Part shown: one piece after another, positions 1-7,325 of the stretch
Position numbering within the stretch: the first letter of the stretch is position 1
How the letters are laid out: each line of letters opens with the position of its first letter
NCBI GenBank assembly: GCA_016931015.1
Contig: JAFGFP010000096.1
Location: 1 to 28,140, forward strand
DNA from: Dehalococcoidales bacterium
GTDB taxonomy: Bacteria > Chloroflexota > Dehalococcoidia > Dehalococcoidales > UBA5760
DNA: 28,140 nt
Direction of reading: 5' to 3'
Position numbers and translations under genes: made by a program
The notes under the pieces: model-generated
Seen by the model: the letters and a program-made list of their open reading frames with translations, nothing else
Told to the model about the DNA's origin: nothing
Database searches by the model: none

Positions 1-1136
1 CCCTCGCCGGTATCAACCACGCTTATCTCCACCCAATCGCCCCGTTTCCCGGCGCTCACGGTTATGGTATCGCCCCGGTTAGTATGGGCGATGGCATTCT
101 CCAGGATATTACGCAGCACCTGGCTGATACGGTGGGCATCAATGTTCACCGCCGGCAGCCGCTTCGGCAGCTTAAGGGAGATGGCCGCCCCTTTAGCCGA
201 CGCCTTCGACTGCTGTGCGGCCACAATCTGACCGATGAGCACGCCGATGCTTTCCGTCTGGCGAGCCAATTTCAGCTCACCGGCATCGGCTAAAGCCAGC
301 TCCTGAAGGTCGTCAACCAGCCGGGACAGCAAGCTCACCTCCTCATCGAGGGAGCGAATGGTAGCCGCATCTGCGGTAATCATGCCGTCCTGAATGGCTT
401 CGATGTAACCCCTGATGTTGGAGAGCGGCGTCCTCAGCTCGTGGGCGGTATCGGCCACCATATTCTGCCGCAGCTTTTCACCACGCTCCAGCTCGCCGGC
501 CATAGAGTTGAAGGCCTGGGTCAGCTCCCCCATCTCACCCTTCGCCCGAAGGCTAATCCGCTGGGAAAAATCGCCCTTGCCCAGACGTCTGGTAGCCATA
601 GTGAGCGCCAGCACTGGAGCCGAGACGCGGCGCGAGAGCACGAAGGCAAGCACGATAGCCACGGCACTGGCCAGTAAGCCTCCCCAGAGGAGCACTACCC
701 GGGTCGAATCAGCCAGACTCTGGGCCAAGGCAAAACCCAGCGAGGCCTCCGGGCTGACGTAGACCGTACCCAGCGCCTGGTCGCTGTCCGGGGCCGTGAG
801 CACCCGGCTCGGCCAGTCAAGCTGGAAATGCTCGCCGGAAATCTCCCCCTGAGAATCGGCGACCACCAGGCCGCTGCTGTCCGTGAGCACGATCCGCTTG
901 CCGTAGAGGGTGCCGATATTCTCCACCACCGGCTGCACCTCGGCCCACTCCTCACCCTGCACGTGGTGACGGGTAAGCAAGGGCTCCATGCGGGCCAGCT
1001 CAATCTGCTGGTTATGCTGGTCGAACTCCTGGATTTCGTTACTGATACCCCGGTTCACGAAGAAGTATATGATTGCGGTGCTGACCACAATCACCAGCAC
1101 GAAAAAGACGGTAAGCTGAGACCGCAGGCTGTGCAC
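1..1136 (-). CDS. Two-component sensor histidine kinase, partial (C-terminus missing)
   Basis: Membrane histidine kinase that would autophosphorylate and pass phosphate to the adjacent response regulator. It reads from a GTG at 1136 whose G is also the last base of the regulator's TAG stop, so the two are translationally coupled. The visible 378 residues show a membrane segment at about 9-27, an extracytoplasmic sensor region at about 30-145, a second membrane segment at about 147-167, a HAMP linker at about 168-220, a HisKA domain with the phospho-acceptor H232 in AHELRTPL, and the start of the ATPase domain with its N box (NILENAIAH, about 343-351). The window ends inside the G1 box (DTGE), so the ATP lid and C-terminus are not seen. 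No PAS domain is visible. The input signal is unknown; the regulator's box suggests phosphate, but weakly. Confidence 0.93.
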   Translation of the reverse strand, partial: MHSLRSQLTVFFVLVIVVSTAIIYFFVNRGISNEIQEFDQHNQQIELARMEPLLTRHHVQGEEWAEVQPVVENIGTLYGKRIVLTDSSGLVVADSQGEISGEHFQLDWPSRVLTAPDSDQALGTVYVSPEASLGFALAQSLADSTRVVLLWGGLLASAVAIVLAFVLSRRVSAPVLALTMATRRLGKGDFSQRISLRAKGEMGELTQAFNSMAGELERGEKLRQNMVADTAHELRTPLSNIRGYIEAIQDGMITADAATIRSLDEEVSLLSRLVDDLQELALADAGELKLARQTESIGVLIGQIVAAQQSKASAKGAAISLKLPKRLPAVNIDAHRISQVLRNILENAIAHTNRGDTITVSAGKRGDWVEISVVDTGE

Positions 1137-1834
1137 TAACGGCTACCCCCGACAAACTTGTAGCCGACCCCGTAGACCATCTTGATATAGGTGGGGGAAC
1201 GGGGGTCCGGCTCCAGTTTGCGCCGCAGATTGTAGACATGAACGTCGATGGTACGGTCGAAACCGTCGAAGTCATAGCCGAAGACCTTCTCGATAAGCTG
1301 GGCCCGGCTGAAAACCCGTTCCGGCTCCCGGACCAGCACCCCGAGCAGCCGGAACTCCACGGGGGTAAGGTCGAGCAGCCTATCTTTAAGAGAGGCCTCG
1401 TGCTTACCGAAGTTGACCAGGAGCTCACCGTGCCTGACTTCCTCTGGCCCGCGTTGAATGGTCTCGTCGGGCAGGCGTCTTAACACCGCCCGAACCCGGG
1501 CTGCCAGCTCCCTAGGGCTGAAGGGCTTGGTCACGTAGTCGTCGGCGCCCAAGTCCAGCCCGTTCAGCCTATCCTGCTCGGTGGTCTTGGCGGTAAGCAT
1601 GATGATGGGCACGTCCGATTCCGCCCGGAGGGCCCGGAAGACCTCGAAGCCGTCCAGACCGGGTAACATGAGGTCGAGAACGACCAAGTCGGGGTGCGAC
1701 TCCCGGGCCACCTCCACCGCCTGAAGGCCGTCGTAGGCGGTGACCACCTTATAGCCGTCCCGCTTCAGGTAGAGCTTCACCAGCTCCGTAGTCTTAACAT
1801 CATCATCGATTACCAGTACCTTTTTACCCGCCAT
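1136..1834 (-). CDS. OmpR/PhoB-family response regulator
   Basis: DNA-binding response regulator of 232 residues, the normal length for the family. The receiver domain (about 1-120) has the acidic pair D10/D11, the phospho-acceptor D54 in VVLDLMLPG, T81 and K103 in TKPFSP. The C-terminal winged helix (about 135-230) has the family pattern ending in YGVGYKF. The ATG at 1834 is preceded by AAGGAT. It is the first gene of a two-gene operon with the histidine kinase. Its promoter overlaps a perfect 11-bp tandem repeat resembling a PhoP box, which suggests autoregulation. It is close in type to PhoP/PhoB regulators, but the true signal cannot be read from the sequence. Confidence 0.95.
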   Translation of the reverse strand: MAGKKVLVIDDDVKTTELVKLYLKRDGYKVVTAYDGLQAVEVARESHPDLVVLDLMLPGLDGFEVFRALRAESDVPIIMLTAKTTEQDRLNGLDLGADDYVTKPFSPRELAARVRAVLRRLPDETIQRGPEEVRHGELLVNFGKHEASLKDRLLDLTPVEFRLLGVLVREPERVFSRAQLIEKVFGYDFDGFDRTIDVHVYNLRRKLEPDPRSPTYIKMVYGVGYKFVGGSR

Positions 1835-1864
1835 GTCAGCTTATCCTTTCGGCTTCTCCCCAAA

Positions 1865-1894
1865 ATTATAACAGAATTGTTAAGGAATTGTTAA
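1865..1894 (-). promoter_or_regulatory. Promoter of the two-component operon (extended -10)
   Basis: On the minus strand there is a perfect TATAAT (1870-1865) preceded by TGT, giving an extended -10 of TGTTATAAT. An 18-bp spacer separates it from TTAACA (1894-1889), a 5/6 match to the -35 consensus. The predicted start lies about 25 bases upstream of the regulator ATG. The -35 hexamer is itself the upstream half of the tandem repeat, so a bound regulator would touch RNA polymerase directly. Confidence 0.75.
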
Positions 1895-1895
1895 G
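1874..1895 (-). promoter_or_regulatory. Tandem 11-bp repeat, candidate Pho-box-like operator
   Basis: Two perfect, abutting copies of CTTAACAATTC (minus strand) give TTAACA-N5-TTAACA. Tandem half-sites on an 11-bp period are how OmpR/PhoB-type dimers bind, and TTAACA with a 5-bp spacer is the Bacillus subtilis PhoP box as I recall it. The site overlaps the -35 of the promoter of the response regulator itself, which points to autoregulation. It could also act on the divergent lipoprotein gene at 1979. Confidence 0.65.
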
Positions 1896-1978
1896 TCTAC
1901 CAGCTTTAGGCCAGTCCTGACATTTTCCATAAATCTTAATAATAGCTTAATAATTCCCTGTTATCTTCGAAAGTAGCG

Positions 1979-3340
1979 ATGACAAGATTAACCGGCAAAT
2001 TGCCATATAAAGGCAAGAGGCCTTTATTTATTCTAGGTAAGCAACCGATACTTTTGGTGATAGCGATGGTTACTGCCTGCCTCGTCGCAGGCCTAGCTAG
2101 CTGCTTGGTACAGCACAACAACCTCCTGGCCCTAGAGATAACCTCGCCCCAGAACAAGGCCGAGGTTACCGAAGACCTGGTGACCGCCAGCGGCATCGTC
2201 TCCCCTTCTTCCGCGATGGTTACGGTTAACGACCAGGAGGTAGACATCGCCGATGACGGCACCTTCTCCAGTAACGTCGCGCTCAGCTACGGCGAAAACA
2301 CCATCACGGTTACCGCTACCGTGGAAGGACAGGAGACGATAAACAAGACCCTGACCGTGATGCGGGTACTGAATCTGGAGATAACCTCACCCCAGGACAA
2401 AGCCGAGGTCGCCCAGAGCCCGATAACGGTCAGCGGTACCGTTTCCGACCCGGACGCCCTGGTTACTGTTAATGACCGCCGCGTGGAGACGGCCAGCGAC
2501 GGCAGCTTCTCCAGCAGTGTCGAGCTTAACTACGTGAAAAACAGTATCCGGGTCACCGCCACGGTAAACGGCCAGGAACCGGTAGTTAAAACCCTGACCG
2601 TAACCAGGATTCTGGTGCTGAAGCTAGACTCACCGGAGTACATAGTAACCACCGACAACGGCTGGGTGACGGTAAGCGGCACCGTGTATCCCCCCTCCGC
2701 CATAGTTACGGTTAACGGTAAAGAGGTGACGACCACCAAGGCCGGCCGTTTCTCCACCGACGTCGAGCTCGGCTACGGGGAAAATACCATCGTGGTTAAC
2801 GCCACCGACCCGGTATCCAGAACGGTGATGGTAACCCGGATGCTGACCCTGGAGCTGGACTCGCCCGAGGACGAATCCGAGATCACCGATAGCTCCGTAA
2901 CCGTAAGCGGCACCGTCTCCGACCCCACCGCCCTGGTCACGGTTAACGGCCAGGCAGCAGAGATGGCCATAGACGGCACCTTCTCCGCCAGCGCCGAGCT
3001 TGAATACGGCGAAAACACTATCACCGTCGAGGCCACCGTGGAGGGCTGGGAGCCGGAGATTCGAACCATAAACGTAACCCGGATACTGACCATGGTAGTA
3101 ACCTCGCCCTATAACCACGAAACGGTCAGCGAGAGCTCGCTGGCGGTCAGCGGGTTCGTCTCCGACCCGGACGCCCTGGTCACGGTTAACGACCAGGAGA
3201 CGGAGGTAGCCGAGGACAATACCTTCTCCGCCACTATCGAGCTTAACAGCGGCGAAAACACCATTACGGTCACCGCCACCGTGGAAGGACACGAGCCGGT
3301 AACCAAAGAGCTCACGGTAACCTGCACCCCAGCTGAGTGA
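1979..3340 (+). CDS. Lipoprotein with five tandem Ig-like (glucodextranase-B-like) repeats
   Basis: A 453-residue predicted lipoprotein. Residues 23-41 are hydrophobic and end in a lipobox (LASC) with the acylated cysteine at C42. The rest is five tandem repeats of about 80 residues (roughly 50-130, 131-211, 212-288, 289-369, 370-453). Each repeat has the pattern SP..., VSGTVS, VTVN, DGTFS, YGENTITV, TATV and ends in LTVTR. This matches bacterial Ig-like/glucodextranase domain B folds, which serve as stalks or adhesion modules on the cell surface. No enzymatic domain is present. The ATG at 1979 has no strong ribosome-binding site; an in-frame ATG at residue 30 would leave too short a signal sequence. 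It is divergent from the two-component operon and shares its 144-bp control region. Its ligand is unknown. Confidence 0.88.
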   Translation: MTRLTGKLPYKGKRPLFILGKQPILLVIAMVTACLVAGLASCLVQHNNLLALEITSPQNKAEVTEDLVTASGIVSPSSAMVTVNDQEVDIADDGTFSSNVALSYGENTITVTATVEGQETINKTLTVMRVLNLEITSPQDKAEVAQSPITVSGTVSDPDALVTVNDRRVETASDGSFSSSVELNYVKNSIRVTATVNGQEPVVKTLTVTRILVLKLDSPEYIVTTDNGWVTVSGTVYPPSAIVTVNGKEVTTTKAGRFSTDVELGYGENTIVVNATDPVSRTVMVTRMLTLELDSPEDESEITDSSVTVSGTVSDPTALVTVNGQAAEMAIDGTFSASAELEYGENTITVEATVEGWEPEIRTINVTRILTMVVTSPYNHETVSESSLAVSGFVSDPDALVTVNDQETEVAEDNTFSATIELNSGENTITVTATVEGHEPVTKELTVTCTPAE

Positions 3341-3398
3341 GACGGTAACTATATTAGTAAATTAGTAATCGATAAGCCTTAATCAGGAGGGAAAATAG

Positions 3399-3587
3399 AT
3401 GAGCTCGGAGAATGGAAAGAGAATCAGACTAGTTCAGGCTTCCAGACCGGAAGCCCCGGTAGCCCCGGGAGACACAGGGACTATCTGGCGCGTAACCCCG
3501 ATAGGCACGGTGCGCGTCGTTTGGGATAACGGCAGTAAGTTTGACCTTAACCCCAAGACAGACCAGTGGGAAATCCTGTCTGACTAG
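3399..3587 (+). CDS. Small DUF4314-like protein
   Basis: A 62-residue protein with a good ribosome-binding site (AGGAGGG, 10 bases before the ATG). The pattern RIRLVQ, PGDTGTI, VRVVWDNGS, FDLNP, DQWEIL resembles DUF4314, a small beta-barrel-like domain of unknown function whose members share a PPGxxGTV and VxWDNG core. It lies 58 bases after the Ig-repeat lipoprotein and about 100 bases before the zinc-ribbon gene. No function can be assigned. The family assignment is from memory of the motif, not a search. Confidence 0.75.
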   Translation: MSSENGKRIRLVQASRPEAPVAPGDTGTIWRVTPIGTVRVVWDNGSKFDLNPKTDQWEILSD

Positions 3588-3687
3588 GGTTGAGACCAGC
3601 GAAGGTCGGGATAGTCAGTATTGCCGAGTGCGGCTAACCCATTTGCGACCCCCGAGATACGGGAAATCCAGAAACCGGGAGGGCAAT

Positions 3688-4407
3688 ATGGTAAAAGTAA
3701 GAGATGCCGGTGTTAAGTTAATCTGTCGCGACTGCGGGAGGCAGTTCCTATTTACCGAAGGCGAGCAGGAGTTCTACGAGCGGATGGGGTTCAACCCTCC
3801 CAGCCGGTGCCGGGACTGCCGCGCCATCAAAGACAAACAGAATGGCGACCGACACAACGGCCACCTCAGTTGCACCGAGTGCGGCGTCACGCTACAGAAC
3901 GGCGCCTCCGTTTACTGTGAGGAGTGTCTGAGAAGCCTGCAGCTAACCCAATTCAGCTGCTCCCAGTGTGGGGCAACACAAGGGGCAGATGCCCTGGTCT
4001 ATTGTGAAAGCTGCTTCAGAACGGTTCAACTTGATGCGGAACGGCAAACAGAAAGGTACAAAAGGTCAGCCAGCGCCGCAGAGTCGAAACTACAGGCCAC
4101 CGAGGCCACTAACGAGGAGATGCAGAGAGCGCTCTACGAAGCTAAGCAACGCATCGCCGAGCTGGAGCTGAAGACCGAGAACCTGAATCAGGACCTGGAG
4201 AAGGCATACCACTTCCAGGTTGCCTCGGGCTGGCTTAAACCAGCCCTGGACGACATCGCCGGAAGACTGAAAGCCCTGGAGCAAGCGGAGCGGGAGACCG
4301 AGACCAGCCTGGCAGCCGCCATTCAACGGGTGCAGGCGATATGCCGCAATACCAACCTGTGGCAGGTGATGAAACGCACCTTCAAACCGCACCGTAATCA
4401 AGACTAG
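3688..4407 (+). CDS. Multi-zinc-ribbon coiled-coil protein
   Basis: A 239-residue cytoplasmic protein. The ATG at 3688 follows GGGAGGG; the longer open frame upstream lacks similarity and is rejected. The N-terminus matches the probable zinc-ribbon family (zf-trcl): ICRDCGRQFLFTEGEQEFY with C13/C16 and C41/C44. Two further CxxC...CxxC ribbons follow (C62/C65/C77/C80 and C91/C94/C106/C109), near-duplicates of each other. A charged helical region at about 118-177 looks like a coiled coil, followed by a second helical segment at about 185-230. The arrangement suggests binding of nucleic acid or protein through zinc ribbons with coiled-coil dimerisation, but no specific role is known. Confidence 0.85.
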   Translation: MVKVRDAGVKLICRDCGRQFLFTEGEQEFYERMGFNPPSRCRDCRAIKDKQNGDRHNGHLSCTECGVTLQNGASVYCEECLRSLQLTQFSCSQCGATQGADALVYCESCFRTVQLDAERQTERYKRSASAAESKLQATEATNEEMQRALYEAKQRIAELELKTENLNQDLEKAYHFQVASGWLKPALDDIAGRLKALEQAERETETSLAAAIQRVQAICRNTNLWQVMKRTFKPHRNQD

Positions 4408-5120
4408 ACTGATAAGCCTAGGGGATACCTAGCCGGAGCTGCTTTCCAGCACCATACGGGATGATACAACATCCCATCCCCACCCATTCCCCCCGGAACT
4501 CTCTGGTATCGTGGTATAATCCCTTCAATCCTTCCTTCAGCTGTTATTTCACGTCAGGCCGCATCAGCACAGCCGTCCCCTGAATTACAGCCAGACCAGA
4601 ACTTTTTTACAGGTAAAACCCAGGAGAATTCGTGGGGTTTTAGTCATCAAAAGACCTCCCCCCGGTTGAGAAGCAAACATAAGCCGTAAGGGCATCTGAG
4701 GTACAATAAACCACCCCGAGCCTTCCCAGCCCCTGCAACGACCGGCGATGGACACTAACTGGGCAATCAACTAAAATAGCTAAGAGGTTAAGAATGATGC
4801 TTAAGACCTCGCTAGGAGGCTGCGAGTGCTGTAGACTAGAATAATAGCACAGGGCGTGGGAAACCTCTCTGCAGAGTGAACTCACAGACTGGTTTTTAGC
4901 TAGTAATTACTCTCCGTTAAGCTATTTCTGGTTATCAACACTTAGTCCCACCAAGTTACCGCTCAGTTTCAGGTCCCGTCTCGCTTTCCCAAGCGCTTCT
5001 CCGGCAACATCCCGCCAAAATATCCCACGTAATTCATAGGACGCCGCTATTCGTATCCACAAGTAGCAAGGGCGCCGCCGTGAGATTCTCTGTGCTTACT
5101 ACGCCTCTAAGGAGGAGAAA
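4408..5120. other. Intergenic region of about 700 bp without a convincing gene
   Basis: No credible coding sequence is visible on either strand; the open frames here lack ribosome-binding sites and recognisable motifs. It does hold an extended -10 at 4512-4520 (TGGTATAAT) and three hairpin candidates: 4458-4475 (GGGATG/CATCCC), 4614-4642 (8-bp stem) and 4784-4810 (9-bp stem with a 2-base bulge). The corrinoid methyltransferase cluster starts directly downstream, so this may be its long leader. I looked for a cobalamin riboswitch B12 box and did not find one. Confidence 0.6.
4512..4520 (+). promoter_or_regulatory. Candidate extended -10 promoter element
   Basis: TGGTATAAT is a perfect TATAAT with a TGn extension, the same form seen before other genes in this window. 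No good -35 is visible 16-18 bases upstream, which extended -10 promoters can tolerate. If active, it would give a leader of about 600 bases before the TTG start at 5121, or an independent small RNA. Confidence 0.4.
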
Positions 5121-5786
5121 TTGATAACATTAGAAAAGCAATTTACGGTCACCCCGGAGCAGGTATGCTGCGAAATGGGATATGCTGCCGACTCCGCGCC
5201 GGCGCCCCGAGTGGCCGCTCTGATTAAGGAACACTTAGACGGGGCGCAGCCGCTGATAAAGCCCTCGTATTCATATCTCTTAAGACGGATAGAGCTGGTC
5301 TTCGGGGCCAGCGTTCTCCTCGAGGACGGGGCCGTCTTCCACAGCCGGACCATCGCCCGTCTGTTGGAGAGGGCCGATGAGGTTGCCGTCTTCGCGCTGA
5401 CCATAGGTGGCGAACTCGAAGACGAAGCGGCCCGGCTGGCCCGGGAGGGCTTTGTCCTCCAGGCCACTGTGCTGGAGACGATAGGCTCGCTCTACACTCA
5501 GCAACTGACCGACTGGGTAGAGACACGAATCGAAGACCTGGCACACGTCCGGGGACAAACTATAAGCCGGCGTTTCAGCCCCGGCTACTGCGACTGGGAC
5601 GTAAGCCAGCAGAAGACGGTCTTCCACCTGCTGCGGGACGACTGCGCCGGGATTAGCCTGACCGATAGCTGTCTCATGATTCCCCGCAAGTCAATGTCAG
5701 GCATTATCGGCATCGGGGACAGTGGCATTACCGACTACAACCCTTGCCGGACCTGTGAGAAACACGACTGCGTTGGCAGGAGGTAA
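5121..5786 (+). CDS. Stand-alone MetH-activation-domain-like protein (corrinoid reactivation)
   Basis: A 221-residue protein resembling the vitamin-B12-dependent methionine synthase activation domain. The diagnostic blocks are RFSPGYCDWD (151-160) and SCLMIPRKSMSGIIGIG (183-199). In MetH this domain binds SAM and remethylates oxidised cob(II)alamin. Stand-alone copies next to MttB genes are thought to help maintain the partner corrinoid protein. The C-terminus adds a cysteine cluster (C209, C212, C217) absent from MetH, which could bind metal or carry electrons. Translation starts at TTG 5121, fixed by AGGAGG five bases upstream. The gene heads the methyltransferase cluster and ends 13 bases before the next start. 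Confidence 0.88.
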   Translation: MITLEKQFTVTPEQVCCEMGYAADSAPAPRVAALIKEHLDGAQPLIKPSYSYLLRRIELVFGASVLLEDGAVFHSRTIARLLERADEVAVFALTIGGELEDEAARLAREGFVLQATVLETIGSLYTQQLTDWVETRIEDLAHVRGQTISRRFSPGYCDWDVSQQKTVFHLLRDDCAGISLTDSCLMIPRKSMSGIIGIGDSGITDYNPCRTCEKHDCVGRR

Positions 5787-5799
5787 CGCCCGAGAGCCT

Positions 5800-7239
5800 A
5801 TGATACGAAAAGGACTAACCGGCGGCAGCTATAAGCCGCTCAGCGAGGATGCCATCTCCCGAATCCACGATACCGCCATGCGGGTAATCGAGGAGATCGG
5901 CTTCGAGGTAAACTCGGATACGGCCCGGGAGCTCTTTAAGAAGGCCGGGGCGCAGGTGGACGAGGAAAAGAGACGCGTCCGTATGCCCCGGGAGAGGGTT
6001 ATGGAGCTGATTGCCCAGGCCCCCTCCGAGGTCAGGCTCTGCGGCCGGGACGAAAAGCACGACATCCTGTTGGGGGGAAGCCGGGTCTACGCCGGCACCG
6101 GTGGGACGGCGCTCTATATCTACGAACCGGATACCGACCGGAAACGGCCGGCAAATCTGGAAGACCTGAGGTGTTTCGCCCGGCTGGTGGAGCAGCTCGA
6201 CAATATCCATCTTTTCATGCTGTCCACCTACCCCGGCGAGCTGCCGGTGGAGGACATCGACGCCAACCGCTTCTTCGCCGGTCTCACCAACACCGCCAAG
6301 CACGTCATGGGCGGCGTCTATACCCCGGACGGTGTCAAGCGAGTCATAAAGATGGCCGAAATCATCGCCGGCTCCGCCGAAGCGCTCCACGAGCGGCCGC
6401 TAATCTCCATGATAACCTGCAGCATTAGCCCCCTCAAGCTGGACGGCCACTACGGCGACCTGGTAGTGGCCATTGCCCGGGAGGGTATCCCCCTGGTATG
6501 CCCCTCCGAGCCCCTGTGCGGGGCCACCTCCCCCATCACCCTGGCCGGAAACCTGGTAATCCAGACCACGGACTCGCTGATGGGGGTAATACTAACTCAG
6601 ATAGCTAACCCCGGGACACCGGCCGTCTTCGGCTCGGTAGCCACCAGCACCGACCTCCGCGACCTGAGATACCTGGCTGGCTCGGTGGAGATGGGGCTAA
6701 TCAACGCCGCCGGGGCCCAGATGGCCCAGTTCTACAAGCTGCCCTTTTACGCCACGGGCGGCATGAGCGACGCTAAATTGCTGGATGCCCAGAGCGGCTA
6801 CGAGTCGGCCACTACCAGCCTGCTCTGCGCCCTGGCCGGAGCCAACTTCATCCACGACGCCGCCGGGCTGATGGAGTTCGCCCTGACGGCCTGCTTCGAG
6901 AAACTGGTGATTGACAACGAGATACTGGGCATGGTGATGCGGGCTGTCGAGGGCATCAGGGTGGACGATGAAACACTGGCCTACGACCTCATCAAGCAGG
7001 TGGGGCCGGGCGGCCACTTCGTGGCTACCAAGCACACCAGGCACTTCATGCGCAGCGAACACTACCAGCCGCAGCTCAGCGACCGCAGCAGCCGGGAGCA
7101 GTGGCAGGCGGAGGGCGAGAAGGCCACCTGGCAGCGGGCGGCCGAGGTGGTAAAGCGCTTGCTTAAGACCCACAGCTACCGCCTGCCCGATGAGATGCGA
7201 GAGCGCATCATCTCAGAGATACCGGGGATTAAGGCCTGA
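5800..7239 (+). CDS. MttB-family trimethylamine-type methyltransferase, non-pyrrolysine (copy 1)
   Basis: A 479-residue TIM-barrel methyltransferase of the MttB superfamily. Such enzymes transfer a methyl group from a methylated amine, often a quaternary one, to the cobalt of a partner corrinoid protein. Family blocks include YKPLSEDAISRIHD at the N-terminus, NTAKHVMGG, GATSPITLAGNLV and ATGGMSDAK. There is no in-frame UAG, so it is not a pyrrolysine TMA methyltransferase; such homologs include the glycine betaine enzyme MtgB. The ATG at 5800 is preferred because homologs begin near here; an in-frame GTG at 5722 would overlap the upstream gene. An AGGAGG at 5778 lies 16 bases from this ATG, so a TTG at 5773 or the upstream starts cannot be fully excluded. 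The substrate is unknown. Confidence 0.92.
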   Translation: MIRKGLTGGSYKPLSEDAISRIHDTAMRVIEEIGFEVNSDTARELFKKAGAQVDEEKRRVRMPRERVMELIAQAPSEVRLCGRDEKHDILLGGSRVYAGTGGTALYIYEPDTDRKRPANLEDLRCFARLVEQLDNIHLFMLSTYPGELPVEDIDANRFFAGLTNTAKHVMGGVYTPDGVKRVIKMAEIIAGSAEALHERPLISMITCSISPLKLDGHYGDLVVAIAREGIPLVCPSEPLCGATSPITLAGNLVIQTTDSLMGVILTQIANPGTPAVFGSVATSTDLRDLRYLAGSVEMGLINAAGAQMAQFYKLPFYATGGMSDAKLLDAQSGYESATTSLLCALAGANFIHDAAGLMEFALTACFEKLVIDNEILGMVMRAVEGIRVDDETLAYDLIKQVGPGGHFVATKHTRHFMRSEHYQPQLSDRSSREQWQAEGEKATWQRAAEVVKRLLKTHSYRLPDEMRERIISEIPGIKA

Positions 7240-7325
7240 GAGATATTTCCCCCAGGGCCGCCAGGTCTCAACCGCAAGCCTAAACCAGGTGCGCCGGGGG
7301 TAAATCCCAAGAGGAGAAGAATTAC

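Noticed and set aside
3541..3687. In-frame upstream extension of the zinc-ribbon protein
   Set aside because: It overlaps the DUF4314-like gene and lacks a ribosome-binding site, whereas GGGAGGG sits just before the ATG at 3688.
4614..4642. Intrinsic terminator
   Set aside because: The 8-bp stem has a 13-base loop and no U-tract on either strand.
4640..4885. Minus-strand open frame of 81 codons in the gene-free region
   Set aside because: No ribosome-binding site, no motif and unusual composition for this genome.
4900..5120. Cobalamin riboswitch before the corrinoid cluster
   Set aside because: No B12 box or paired core could be found by reading either strand.
5722..5799. GTG start for MttB copy 1 overlapping the activation-domain gene
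   Set aside because: The extra 26 residues do not look like MttB; homologs start near the ATG at 5800. Some doubt remains because the best Shine-Dalgarno is 16 bases from that ATG.
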